A stretch of 64,000 bases of DNA from Euborellia annulipes (taxonomy: Eukaryota > Arthropoda > Insecta > Dermaptera > Anisolabididae): assembly GCA_023213315.1 (NCBI GenBank), contig JAKCPI010015310.1:62001-126000 (forward strand), in the 5' to 3' direction. The notes under the pieces are model-generated. The model saw only the letters and a list, made by a program, of their open reading frames with translations. It did not search any database and was not told the DNA's origin. Shown here piece by piece: positions 20,641 through 30,593 of the stretch (position 1 is its first letter; each line of letters starts with the position of its first letter). The position numbers and the translations under genes are program-made.

Positions 20641-20803
20641 TTTTGATTGTATATTAAGAAAATATTCACTTACTTGAATGTTTAAAAAGTCGACCACAAT
20701 CTGTGAAGATTCACTCCAAGAGATTAATTATAAATTCGGTTCAATTAAATCAATTCAATTCGCACTTATTTCTTTCACGTTTTCACGTTAACTGGGTGCA
20801 CAT

Positions 20804-20822
20804 GCCCATAACCCTTGTTGCG
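20804..20822 (-). other. copia primer-binding site
   Basis: The minus strand just inside the LTR reads AGGGTTATGGGCATGTG. This resembles the copia primer-binding site (GGTTATGGGC), which pairs with an internal part of initiator tRNA-Met. Confidence 0.6.
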
Positions 20823-20994
20823 ACTTGAGAAATAACACAGCGGAGTGAGTATAAAAGAAAAATTTATTGAACACGTACAATTTATAATATATAAAAAACA
20901 TGGAAGTAAACAACATTCAATAATGATTGAATGAGCCGGTAGGCTGTGATCCAGCGCACGGCGGATCGCCAGCCAATTAGTATTACTTGCAACA
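20816..20994 (-). repeat. copia 5' LTR (179 bp)
   Basis: It runs TGTTGCGACTTG...ACTTGCAACA; TG/CA ends sit within a 6-bp inverted TGTTGC/GCAACA. It contains a TATAAAA-like stretch and abuts the primer-binding site. The 3' LTR is not found near 15200, so the 3' end of the element was lost. Confidence 0.75.
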
Positions 20995-21116
20995 AGAGAA
21001 AGTATAGGATTCATGTCCAAAATTCGATGTCGAAATTTTGATGGATATACACGTTTTGAGGTCCCCTGAATCCAAAAAAGTGGTTTTCGCAACATGGCCT
21101 GTCTGTGTATCTGAGC
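20995..21116 (+). repeat. fragment of the ACTTTCTCTTACC foldback family
   Basis: AGAGAAAGTATAGGATTCAT, CGATGTCGAAATTTTGATGG and GTTTTGAGGTCCCCTGA are the family's 5' internal segments, as at 36085-36190. It is truncated on both sides. Confidence 0.7.
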
Positions 21117-21262
21117 TAAATATCTGAATTCAGAATGAAAAAATGCACTAGGTTCACTAATCTGATTTCTTCTGAAGAAAACCTTGTCGACCAGTGTAAT
21201 TAATGTCTTTTTTAAAATGTTTTTCAAAGAGAATTTATTTATATTAACAACAAACATTAATC

Positions 21263-22401
21263 AATGATATATTGACCATTTTGTTGGATGACCCTTTGCC
21301 ATCTTTCGGTAAGTTGAAAAATTCCACGTTAGAAGAAGCCTTGGTTAGCCCGGGAGCCGTGGCTCAGTGAGAAGACATTAGCCTCTCGCACCGGAGTCCC
21401 GGGTTCGCTTCCCATCCCAAGCGAGAAAAATTTATTTCATTTGATTTGATTACAAATCATTTGAAATAAATAGGGATGGGGTCTAAATGGCCTTAGATGC
21501 CGAAAAAAGACCTTAAAAAAAAAAAAAAAAAAAAAAAGAAGCCTTGGTTTTTAGAAGCGAAGAACTGGTCCAACTCATTTTTAATAGCCTGATCGGAATC
21601 GAAAGTTTTACCATTCAAATGGTTTTGAAGGGAGCGAAACAAATGATAGTCTGATTGTGCTAAGTCCGGGCTATAGGATGGATGTGGCATCAGTTCCCAA
21701 TTGAGCTCCATTAATTTTTGACGGGTCATCAAAGAGGGGTAAGGTCTGGCGTTATCTTGATGGACCATCACGCCTTTACGATTGGCCAGTTCCGGGCGTT
21801 TTTTCTTGATTTCTTTGTTCAATTTTGATAGGTGACGACATTAGACATTCGAATCAATAGTTTGGTTTCTTGAAAGCATCTCAAAGTTGACTATACCCTT
21901 GTAATCTCACCACACAGAAAGCATAATCTTATTTTGGTGAATTATGGCTTTGGATGTCTGGATTGTGGGGCTTCACCTTCTTGGGCCATGATTGTTTTCT
22001 GACCACCTTATCGTAAACAATCCATTTTTCATCACCCGTTATGATTCTTTTTAGAAATGGGTCGTTTTGTTTACGATTCAGCAAAGAATTGCAATGTTAA
22101 TGAGTTTGGTGGGGTGGATTTCCTTTAATTCGTGAGGAACCCAAATATCCAGTTTGTTTACGTAACCAAGCTGTTGTAAGTGCAAGTAAACAGTTGAATT
22201 CGATATGTTGAGCTTATCTGCTACCTCTCCAGTTGTCATAGACCGGTTAGTTTCGATTGTGGTTGGACGACCAGTATGTGATGCACCTTGCACATTAAAA
22301 TTTCCAGAACGAAAGCGAGCAAACCAACGGTGACACTGGGGATTCAGTAATGCAGTCCTCACCATAAACTTCACACAATTTGTTCCGAACTTGCACCTCA
22401 T
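21263..22401 (-). pseudogene. mariner transposase, broken and split by a SINE
   Basis: The minus strand has the N-terminal helix-turn-helix part (CHRWFARFRSGNFNVQGAS, TGRPTTIET, about 22290), then ITGDEKWIVYD (first catalytic Asp, about 22040), VMVHQDNARPYPS (second, about 21770), YSPDLAQSDYHLFRSL (third; a D,D34D layout) and the C-terminal LTERWQRVIQQNGQYI (about 21300). Stops and frameshifts lie between 21840 and 22080 and near 21330. A SINE with target duplication AGAAGCCTTGGTT interrupts the C-terminal part. An active enzyme would cut and paste at TA sites; this one cannot. Confidence 0.9.
21347..21537 (+). mobile_element. tRNA-derived SINE inserted in mariner
   Basis: Same family as 8053-8230: A box GTGGCTCAGTGAGAAG, B box GGGTTCGCTTCCC, tail GGGGTCTAAATGGCCTTAG and poly-A. 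AAGAAGCCTTGGTT flanks it on both sides (about 21333-21346 and 21537-21550). Confidence 0.9.
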
Positions 22402-22544
22402 TTTTGCCCTTTCGGAAGTAAAACAATAAAATATGCCGATAATGCTCTCTTTGAATCCATTCCATTTTCAACTTAATCTTTATTATATCGTTATTTACTA
22501 GTGAAGTTTAACTTTTGATTGAAGATAGTCTAAAGTCTAATCAT

Positions 22545-22672
22545 TAAGGGGGTTCAGGAGCGACGTTTAAATGTACTTTAAAATAATGGGGTTCAGGTTC
22601 GACGTCTAAACGTACTTTAAAATAATGGGGTTCAGGAGCGACGTCTAAACGTACTTTAAAAAAAGTAGTTTT
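22545..22672 (+). repeat. three tandem copies of a ~46-bp unit
   Basis: GGGGTTCAGGAGCGACGT, then C/TTAAA(C/T)GTACTTTAAAATAA, repeated three times with few changes. It lies between the mariner and the degenerate hairpin element. The function is unknown. Confidence 0.9.
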
Positions 22673-22708
22673 TCAATGGAGTTTAGATTATTGGGACATC
22701 GAGCTATA

Positions 22709-23330
22709 ACACAGGGCAACAAAAAATAACTTTTTTTTGTTGACTGAGAATTTGAAGCTATTCTTGGGTATTTGGGTAGCGCTGATTCCAAATATGCCAT
22801 CAGTTTTTCGCCATCACGTCAGATTTTAGAGCTATAGAGAAAATAAAATTTTAATAGAAAATGTGCTCTAAAACGGCTCTAATTTTATATTACATGGATT
22901 TTTTTTTAAGACGACACCCCTTAAAAATATGCAGGTAGTAATAATACATATAAATTTTAAGTTTGAATCCAATCGGAGGTCATTTAGACGTGCCGCAAAC
23001 GGCTAAAAGTTTAGCAAAATCGAATTTTTTCAGTTTTTTGTTTACTTTGGGCACCCCTAATACAATTTTTCTGATCCTTGAACGCAAAAAACATGTTTTT
23101 ACGATGTTCTAGACTTCTTTAGCTTTCCAAAAAGCATTCGTTTATGAAAATCTGTTGATTATTAAGAAAATTATGGACAAAAACGTCATCAAAGAAAAAA
23201 CACAAGTACACTCACTGGTCGAAAAAAATGAAGTTCTTTTTCTTTTACAAGAATAAAAAAAAATATGAGATTTTATTTTTCATGCTGAATTCAAATATCA
23301 TTTCAGTTCAACCATTAGGCAAGAATTTTG
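22709..23330 (+). repeat. degenerate arm of the CACT-ended hairpin family
   Basis: It contains GTGCTCTAAAACGGC, ATACATATAAATTTTAAGTT, CGGAGGTCATTTAGACGTGC and CACTCACTGGTCGAAAAAAA, in the same order as 16200-17050. Only one orientation is found and the ends are worn. Confidence 0.75.
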
Positions 23331-23364
23331 TGTGATATTAATTTGGTTTTTACTTTCTCCTACC

Positions 23365-23369
<5 letters not shown>

Positions 23370-23406
<37 letters not shown>

Positions 23407-23424
23407 AGGTATATATATATATTT
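23370..23424. repeat. (AT)n microsatellite
   Basis: A TA dinucleotide run of about 34 bp, then ACCAGG, then a further short TA run. Confidence 0.95.
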
Positions 23425-23483
23425 CCTTCCCTTTTATTTCTTTTTTTAAAATTAAAATTCAATTACGTGCAGTGATTGACATA

Positions 23484-23727
23484 TCTTCCTTTGTCCCCAT
23501 GACCTCCCGTGATTGGAACAAGCTCCCTGCGTCTATCTTCCCCAAAACCTACAATCTTCAGACTTTCAAGTCTAACCTCAACAGGCATCTTCTCAGTTCC
23601 CGCAGTTGAGTTTCCCCTTTATGCTTCTCCTTTTGTTTTTATTTTCTTCCTGGCTGCATGTGACTATTGGTCATTATAGGTCTTCGGACCTTATGCACCC
23701 ATTCCAAAAAAAAAAAAAAAAAAAAAA
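23484..23727 (+). pseudogene. LINE 3' end (short copy)
   Basis: TSRDWNKLPASIFPKTYNLQ then TFKSNLNRHLLS with a stop at 23607, followed by a 3' UTR with CTTCCTGGCTGCATGTGACT and TCTTCGGACCTTATGCACCC and poly-A. It is nearly identical to 32236-32477. This is the C-terminal end of a jockey/CR1-like ORF2; everything upstream is missing. Confidence 0.85.
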
Positions 23728-23943
23728 TATAGATCCGATACAGATACAGTTTTAAAAATTTTAAAAATCACCTGCAGATTTTTTAAATAAATACATGTTC
23801 TGAACAGTTCTTTATTATTGTTTGGAGGAAAAGTGGTGTAGGTTTTCCGTGAAACCACACTCAAGAAACATATTTATAAGTAAAATTATTTAGTATATGT
23901 GAGGTTTCACTAAGTTATAAATGAAAGAAATATTGAATTTCTT

Positions 23944-23984
23944 GAACTCGATATATTTCGGGCTATTAACCCACCTTCAGGAGT
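23944..23984 (-). ncRNA. hammerhead-like motif, left arm
   Basis: The minus strand reads ACTC, CTGAAGG, T, GGGTT, AAT, AGCCC, GAA, ATATAT, C, GAGT. Stem I is ACTC/GAGT, stem II is 5 bp with one wobble, and stem III is the palindrome ATATAT. The last base of CUGANGA is G, a likely loss-of-function change. Confidence 0.5.
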
Positions 23985-25231
23985 ACATGTGATTGAGTGA
24001 ATAAAAAAGAATAGATGCTACCAGGCAGGCTTAGATAGGAGGGGGGGGGGGAGTTGGGGGAAATTTGTAAATGTTTGTTTGAGACTAGGGTTGCCTATGG
24101 AGGGGGTTGCCTCTTCTAGGAAGGACTTTAATTTGCTGGTTCAACTGTCTTTGACTGGCTTACACAATGGTATTCACTTTAACTCATGACATTAAAAACA
24201 TTTTTTTAAACGATAAAGAAAATCAATACATTCAAAATAAAAAATAAAAATAAGAGATAAAAATTTTAACTAATATAAAATTCAATTGTACCTTAATAAC
24301 ACTAGAACTAACATGATAATAAAAATACTTTAATTTAATTTAATTTAATTTAACAATATAAAAGGAAAGGAGAAACGAGAAACAAAAAAGATTACAGCTT
24401 AATGGTAATGACGGATTAATCAAATGAAAGAAAACAAAAACCAATATACCAATTACGGCTTAGCAAATTAACAATAAAACCAACAGGAAAAATCAGAGAT
24501 TTAATTTCATTTGTGAAACTTTCGGATTTACAAATATTCAAATTTTAACTTTTAAATAAAATAAAAGGGCAAGTGAAAAGGAAAAAGAAAACCAAACTGA
24601 ATATAACTTAAGACATTGAGGAATTAAAAGATTGATTTTTTAACAACATGCAGTAAATATATGGAAATATTAAATAACTGAACTTATTTACAGGTGTTGG
24701 ATTAATAAATCTATAATAATTGATCTTCTGATCTTCTTTAGGCTATTTAGTATTGGCTAATTGGCTAATAATTGGTATATTGGTTTTTGTTTTCTTTCAT
24801 TTGATTAATCCGTCATTACCATTAAGCTGTAATCTTTTTTGTTTCTCGTTTCTCCTTTCCTTTTATATTGTTAAATGAAATTAAATTAAAGTATTTTTAT
24901 TATCATGTTAGTTCTAGTGTTATTAAGGTACAATTGAATTTTATATTAGTTAAAATTTTTATCTCTTATTTTTATTTTTTATTTTGAATGTATTGATTTT
25001 CTTTATCGTTTAAAAAAATGTTTTTAATGTCATGAGTTAAAGTGAATACCATTGTGTAAGCCAGTCAAAGACAGTTGAACCAGCAAATTAAAGTCCTTCC
25101 TAGAAGAGGCAACCCCTCCATAGGCAACCCTAATCTCAAGCAAACATTCACAAATTTCACCAACTCCTCCCCCTACTCCTATCTAAGCCTGCCTGGTAGC
25201 ATCTATTCTCTTTTATTCACTCAGTCACATG

Positions 25232-25272
25232 TACTCATGAAGATGGGTTAATTGCCCGAAATATATCGAGTT
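25232..25272 (+). ncRNA. hammerhead-like motif, right arm
   Basis: ACTC, ATGAAGA, T, GGGTT, AAT, TGCCC, GAA, ATATAT, C, GAGT. The first base of the core box is A instead of C, whereas the left-arm copy differs at the last base; each copy has lost a different core base. Confidence 0.45.
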
Positions 25273-25484
25273 AGAAATTCAATATTTCTTTCATTTATAA
25301 CTTAGTGAAACCTCACATATACTAAATAATTTTACTTAGTTTTTTATTAAATAAAGATATTAAATCAGGTGTAAAACTTGCAGTCCTAGATATTTTTCTT
25401 ATAAAATACGATAAAATTTAGAAAAAAAAATGACTTTGCAAAATAAAAAAAAAAAAAAAAAAAACTTTTTTTTATTATTAATAG

Positions 25485-25693
25485 TGGGCCTTCATGAGGT
25501 GCCTGAAGCCGTGAGAGTATCTTCTTCCCAAGAAACTTTAGACTTGTCTTCTTTGGGCCATGTGAAATCAACCGCTTCTCAAGCAGGCCGAGTTGACCCC
25601 GCCATTACCCAAAAACCACCGTCACAAAAATCCTTGCTTAGGAAAAGTCGACCTACTTGTGAAAACACGCTTACTTCGCCTGAAGCTCAACAA
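25485..25693 (+). CDS. mask: mask exon: linker
   Basis: Acceptor AG is at 25483-25484 and donor CAA|GTAAGT at 25694. The exon enters in phase 1 and leaves in phase 0. It encodes VGLHEVPEAVRVSSSQETLD and LSSLGHVKSTASQAGRVDPA, then a basic stretch (KSLLRKSRPTCEN) and ends SPEAQQ. It lies in the position of the linker after the first ankyrin array. No known domain is seen. The open frame and good splice sites support it. Confidence 0.88.
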
Positions 25694-25835
25694 GTAAGTC
25701 CCCTTTATATTAAATTTTTTATAAACTTATTTTTAATTTATCTTTTTGTTTGTGCTTTAACACAGAGAACATTTTAATATTTTCCATTTTACATTATTTT
25801 AAACACTTAATTAAAATTATTAATTTATATTTTAG

Positions 25836-25994
25836 GTTCGAAATCAACCATTAAGTGACAGTCACACTTTGGCTGTTTTTAAAGATGAATCACTTGATAA
25901 GAATAGCACAGGTGAAATTCAGAAGGTACGAAAACAACAACAATGTAGAGAGGAACAAATTCTTCAAAAACAACAAATCTTAGAAGAACTACAG
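25836..25994 (+). CDS. mask: mask exon: coiled-coil linker, first half
   Basis: Acceptor TTTTAG at 25830-25835, donor CAG|GTTATT at 25995; 53 codons, phase 0 both ends. It encodes VRNQPLSDSHTLAVFKDESL, DKNSTGEIQKVRKQQQCREE and QILQKQQILEELQ. The charged Gln/Lys/Glu run corresponds to the ANKHD1 segment with KNREEQ...KKKKILKELQKVERQLQ and is probably a coiled coil. The preceding intron is only 142 bp. Confidence 0.92.
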
Positions 25995-26051
25995 GTTATT
26001 CAAATAAATTAATTTTTTTTTAATATAATTTTGACAATAATAAATTTTTAG

Positions 26052-26193
26052 CGGGTTGAAAGGGAGCTTCAGGAAAAAGGTTCAGGCCAATTACTCTTGG
26101 ATACCAACTCTCAACTTCAAGGGACTTCAAGTTCACCTCTACAATCACTCAGTTTAAATTTAGACTTCACTTCTCAAGGCGTGTCGAATCAAG
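26052..26193 (+). CDS. mask: mask exon: coiled-coil end and Ser-rich linker
   Basis: Acceptor AG at 26050-26051, donor AAG|GTAAAA at 26194; ends in phase 1. It begins RVERELQEKGSGQLLLDTNS, which continues the conserved KVERQLQ coiled coil of the family, and then turns Ser/Gln-rich (LQGTSSSPLQSLSLNLDFTS). The preceding intron is 57 bp, the shortest in the window. Confidence 0.93.
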
Positions 26194-27286
26194 GTAAAAA
26201 TAATATTTAATTACAGAGTAAGAACCGTTTTAACGCTGGGTGATTATATTAAACAAAATTTAGATCATCTTAATACGAAAATTATGGGGATAGATAAACA
26301 AGAAGAGTTTGTGGTTGTACGTATATGTACGATTGTTTGAGTGTAGAGGATTCAGTCACCAAATAATCAACAATTTTAATTTTTGAAACGTTTCGGGTAA
26401 AAATTATTCATTCCTTTTCAAATATGATAAAAACTTTAAAAAATTTATATATATATATAAAATTTATATATATATCAATATTTTTACTTTCAACGAGCCA
26501 GAATTTGTCAGCAATTTTGCTTTCTCGGTGTCATCATAAAATTAAACCATTCTTAAACTACAGTATTTTAACTACAAAGACTCTAAAACCCTCTTTCATT
26601 TTCTCGGAGTCGGCATATTTTTCTACCGACACCCCAGCCCTAGTATTCCCCCCCCTCCATAATATTTTTTCTCAGTGTTTCTTTTGGATTTTTATTTTTT
26701 TTAAACAAATTATTATTATTATTGTTTCTTTTCGTGTAAAGAGTTTATTAAAAATATTAATCGCATTTTTTACATAATGAAGCATATGTTGTCGAAATAC
26801 TTATAAAGTGTTAATGTTAAGGTGAGCGTCTCGGGGTGCTAATTTTGGGAGATTCCATCAGCCACAATTTTGAAGCTATCGACCTCAAATCTTTTTCAAA
26901 TTAAAGCTATTTAAAATATCTACAACTTATAGAATCCCTTTTTTTGATTTTCGAAAAAATAATTTTTTTTTTAGATTAATCGCATTAAATAAAATATATT
27001 TTTAAAAAATTCGCTCTATATCTTATAGATAATTAAATTAGTAATCATTGTGTAAAAAATAATTAATTTTTTACCCTTAATTAATTAGCTAATCTTTCAA
27101 ATGAAATGAAATAAATCCCTTGTATCCCTATGGGAAAAACTAACACCATCTCTTGACGCCTAGAGTAACTCGGTAGTGAATCGTCTTCTGACGACTTTTC
27201 GAGACGCGCACCTTAAATAAATAAATAATTGAAACAAAAAAACCTTGTGTATCAAACTTGAATTTAATTCTCCTATACATATATAT

Positions 27287-28350
27287 ATGGGGCATTCCAC
27301 GTCAACTCGACCACTTTTGAACCCGACCATTTTTGATTTGGCTGAAACTTTGTCATCTTTTTATACCCTATTGAAAACGTGTCTGAGAATTTTTTCAGAT
27401 TTTTCGACCGAGCCAAAAAAAAAGTTATAGCATTTTCAAATAACCGTAAAACTGTCAAAATTTAACTTATCGGGACGTTTTCTTTTTTTGAAATTTTTGT
27501 CTTTAAATGTACTTTTCAGAAATAAATATGACAAAATTTTACAGATTCATCTTGAACGTTTTTTTTGAAATTTTCGAAAAAAAAAAAAAATTTCGGGGTG
27601 AATGACACTTTTTTATTTTTTTTTTTTTAAACTTTGATTTTTTCTACAAATGTTCTGAAAATTTCAGAATGGGATTATTTCGGGTTCTATTTTTTTTTTT
27701 TTTTTAAATTGAAAAAAAATTTTTTTTTCTCCGCTATTTATCATGAAAAAATTAGAAATTAGTTGTGTATTCAACTACTGAGGATAAATGGAATTTTCTC
27801 GATTTTCATCACCCCTAACTATTATTATTATTATTTTCCTTCAATTTTCTAGAATCTCGGACAGTCCTGGAAGAATTTAAGAGCACCGTCATGATAAATA
27901 GCGGAGAAAAAAAAAATTTTCAATTTAAAAAAAAAAAATAGAACCCGAAATAATCCCACTCTGAAATTTTCAGAGCATTTGTAGATAAAATCAAAGTTAA
28001 AAAAAAAAAAAAAAGTGTCATTCATCCCGAATTTTTTTTTTCCGAAAATGTCAAAAAAAAAACGTTCAAGATGAATCTGTAAAATTTTGTCATATTTATT
28101 TCTGAAAAGTACATTAAAAGACAAAAATTTGAAAAAAAAAAAACGTCCCGATAAGTTAATTTTTGACAGTTTTACAGTTATTTGAAAAAAAAAAATTCGA
28201 TGTTTTTTGCTATAACTTTTTTTTGGCTGGGTCGAAAAATCTGAAAAAATTCTCAGACACATTTTCAATAGGGTATAAAAAGATGACAAAGTTTCAGCCA
28301 AATCAAAAATGGTCGGGTTCAAAAGTGGTTGAGTTGGCTTGGAATGCCCC
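27287..28350. mobile_element. inverted-repeat element with GGGGCATTCCACGTC ends
   Basis: The left arm starts GGGGCATTCCACGTCAACTC and continues GACCACTTTTGAACCCGACC. Its reverse complement ends at 28350. Arms of about 470 bp surround a spacer of about 130 bp (27760-27890). Open frames in the arms are mirror images of each other and resemble nothing known. The superfamily is not assigned. Confidence 0.75.
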
Positions 28351-28545
28351 ATATACATATATTAAAACATAATAATTTGTTGAAAAATTGGAAATTCAAA
28401 ACCTTCACTGTCCTGCTAATACAGTAAGATTAGTACAGGAGCAGTACAGTTATTTCGTTTGAAGGGTGAGCATATTTAACTTTTTTCGAGTGGTTAAAAT
28501 GGAGTTTGTTTCACTTAGTAAACTTATATTCTCGTGTGTATAAGA

Positions 28546-30440
28546 ATGAGCCAGTGCGGCAAGCGTAAAATTTTGATAAAATTTTATTTTAAAGAAAAAG
28601 TTATGTGTAATAAGTGCAAAAAATATTATCACTGGTCCTGTGCTCATCTAAAGAAGGAGGATAGTGAAGCTCAACAATTTCGGAGGAAGATTCGGGTGAA
28701 ACAAACTTTTTAAAAGATCTATTCATTTCATTTAGTTCCAAGTATGAGAGAAATAAGATTTAAACTTTCGACCGTTGGTTCTCGTTGAAACATTTTGTAA
28801 ATTAAAATTAAATATACAAATTAAACACTAGGTTATTTGTATATTTAATTTTAATTTATGAGAGAAAGTTTAAGTGAAATAAAGGTCTAGCAGAAAAGGA
28901 CGGAAGATGATATAAAAAACAGGAAAGCAAGTTAATAAAAGCGTTGTAATAAATGATGATCATAGGCGTAGCCACGGGGGGGGGGATTTGGGGGTTCAAA
29001 CCCCCCCCCCCCCCCCCCCATTGGATCCAAGCCATGACTAGATATTTAAGCTCTGTAATACAAACAATACTTTCTCTCTCTATATATTTCATATATAGGG
29101 CAAGAGAAAGTAAAAAAATATAATAATTTTCTCTAGTTTAAAAAAAAAATATATATAACAAAATAATTTTATTAAAGGAAACGCAAAAAATTCAAGAAAA
29201 TTCAGAATTTTCCTATTGAAAAGAATTGATTTTTGTCTTGCTTTATAAAAAATTGAAGCCTGCTAAAATTGATTAAATCCCTCAAATGAAAAATAATAAA
29301 AATAATTATATAATTAAATTTTTTATTTTTTTTTTTTCTTAAGAGGGAGAATGTAATGAGGAGACCAGTCCCGTCAGAGACTGATTTTTGGAGAGTAGAG
29401 AGGTGAAGGGCCTCTCACTCCCAACATAGGGAACACCGGGCTGATGGCTCTAGAGCTAGATACCGGTACTTGGGTTTGGTGCGTGCCTCCGTGCACGATG
29501 CACCTGGGGTAAATAACCGAGGAATGATTTTTTTTGTAGGCTATTGAGGGTTTTTATGCCGTAATTTAAGCTTTTCCCTCAAATAAAAAAAATTTTTTTC
29601 TTAAAGAGATCTGAGATAGAACTCGGATCAAGAGAAACAAACAAACAGACAGACACTCCGCTATTTTAGGGATATATATAAAATTCTTTAAGATGTGAGG
29701 GTTGCATTTTTTATTGCCTGAAACGAGATGAATGAAAAATTGGGGCACTTAATTAAGGAAGGGCGGGCCCGAGCCAATCCGAAGGGGTCCAGGAGGGCGG
29801 ATTGGCTAGTCATATATTTCATTAGACGCCTTATACTGCCCTATTAGTCGGGGGGGGGGAGGGGGAGAAATCATCCTGAACCCCCCCATCGAAAATTTCT
29901 GGCTACGTCTATGATAATAATAATAATAATAATAATAAAATCTTTCAATTCTTGCCATGAAAAGTTGGATGAAAACGTCACATTATAAATTATTCAACAA
30001 GAACTTATTGATAAATTGAAATATGAAAATAGTCATTTAAAAAATGAAATAAGAGGTAAAATGTAAATATGATCAGCTGGAGCAAGAAATGCGTTTATCT
30101 TCCTTAGAAATGCATGGGATTGAGAGAAAGGATGGTGAAGATCTTGAAGAAATAGTCAAGAATGTAGCCAAGGCAATGAACGTAAATGTAGAAAAAGAAA
30201 TGATTCAAAATTACTTTAGAATTAAAAACAAATCTACAGGTTCATCGTCGCCAATAATAGTTATTTTGATAAAAAAGAAAGTTGAAGAATAGCTTTTGAA
30301 AAAAAGGCGAATCAAGAATAATTTCTCAACAAGGCACATGGTAGGTCAAAATACTGACTGTCCATTACATTAATGAGTCTCTTACTCCTCTAAGAAGAAA
30401 ATTGTTAGCAATATTAAAAAAAAAAGAAAACATGTTTAAA
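28546..30440 (+). pseudogene. LINE ORF1 relic with a PHD-like finger, coiled coil and RRM-like part
   Basis: From an ATG at 28546 the frame gives MSQCGKRKILIKFYFKE followed by CNKCKKYYHWSCAHL (CxxC...HxxC, PHD-like). After insertions (28756-28856 and 28961-29913) it resumes: LIDKLKYENSHLKNEI (coiled coil), YDQLEQEMRLSSLEMHGIER, a domain with EEIVKNVAKAMNVNVE and YFRIKNKS...PIIVILIKKK (30089-30300), then INESLTPLRRKLLAILKK near 30390. This is the order of ORF1 proteins of jockey/CR1-like LINEs, which bind the element RNA. Frame shifts and stops are present. Upstream and downstream parts of the element are missing. Confidence 0.7.
28961..29913. mobile_element. element with CATAGGCGTAGCCA / TGGCTACGTCTATG ends
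   Basis: Left end CATAGGCGTAGCCACGGGG, right end CTGGCTACGTCTATG. Flanks ATGATGAT and ATAATAAT match at 6 of 8. C-rich and G-rich tracts lie inside each end. A foldback-type ACTTTCTC...GAGAAAGTA hairpin (29068-29112) and an unidentified GC-rich block (29341-29580) lie inside. It splits the LINE ORF1 relic. Confidence 0.6.
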
Positions 30441-30502
30441 TTGGAATTATGTTTGGGTCCGTGGGGGCAAAATCTTCTGTAGGAAAAGAGACACAAGTAA
30501 AA

Positions 30503-30593
30503 AAATCTGGTGTGACTGGCGCACAGCACACAACTTTCTCTTACCCTTCGGTAAGAGAAAGTTGCGCACCGTGCTGGTCACACCAGATTTTTT
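30503..30593. repeat. long perfect-type hairpin, CTGGTGTGAC / GTCACACCAG
   Basis: AAAAAATCTGGTGTGAC...ACTTTCTCTTACC, then CTTC, then GGTAAGAGAAAGT...GTCACACCAGATTTTTT. The arms are about 43 nt with only a few mismatches. Copies lie at 36958-37046, 37835-37911 (with a deletion) and 62394-62474. Confidence 0.9.

Larger units (their letters stand above)
15138..21196. mobile_element. CACT-ended (CACTA-like) hairpin element carrying a copia insertion
   Basis: The left end is CACTGGTCGACAAAAATTAA and the right end is TTGTCGACCAGTG. Both flanks read TAA (15135-15137 and 21197-21199), a 3-bp duplication. CACT(A) termini with a 3-bp duplication suggest a CACTA/EnSpm-like origin, but no transposase is present. 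The terminal sequence matches the family at 16080 and 16530. Most of the interior is the copia element plus a foldback-family fragment (21000-21115), so this outer level is less certain than the inner two. Confidence 0.55.
23879..25338. mobile_element. Penelope-derived inverted repeat, ~570-bp arms
   Basis: The left arm (23879-24458) is closely complementary to the right arm (24775-25338), including GAACTCGATATATTTCGGGC, GCCAGTCAAAGACAGTTG and ATTAATCCGTCATTACC. Each arm has one hammerhead-like core close to its outer end. The spacer (24459-24774) is AT-rich and shows no coding sequence. The layout repeats that of 11456-12632. Confidence 0.75.
15053..25484. other. 10.4-kb intron: nested transposon stack
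   Basis: Layers from outside in: a CACT-ended element (15138-21196), a copia element inside it (about 15200-20994), a hairpin element inside copia (16080-18453), and a second hairpin element inside that (16530-17714). Downstream follow a mariner with a SINE in it, a 46-bp tandem repeat, a degenerate hairpin arm, a LINE 3' end and a Penelope-derived inverted repeat. 25339-25484 is the AT-rich end with acceptor TAATAG. Confidence 0.8.

Noticed and set aside
26424..26777. 117-codon open frame after the linker exons
   Set aside because: Phe/Ile/Ser-rich translation of AT-rich DNA, with no splice sites in phase with mask.
27150..27215. Hammerhead-like CTGACGA...GAGACGCGC
   Set aside because: Core GAAA reads GAGA, and no stem II of more than one or two pairs forms.
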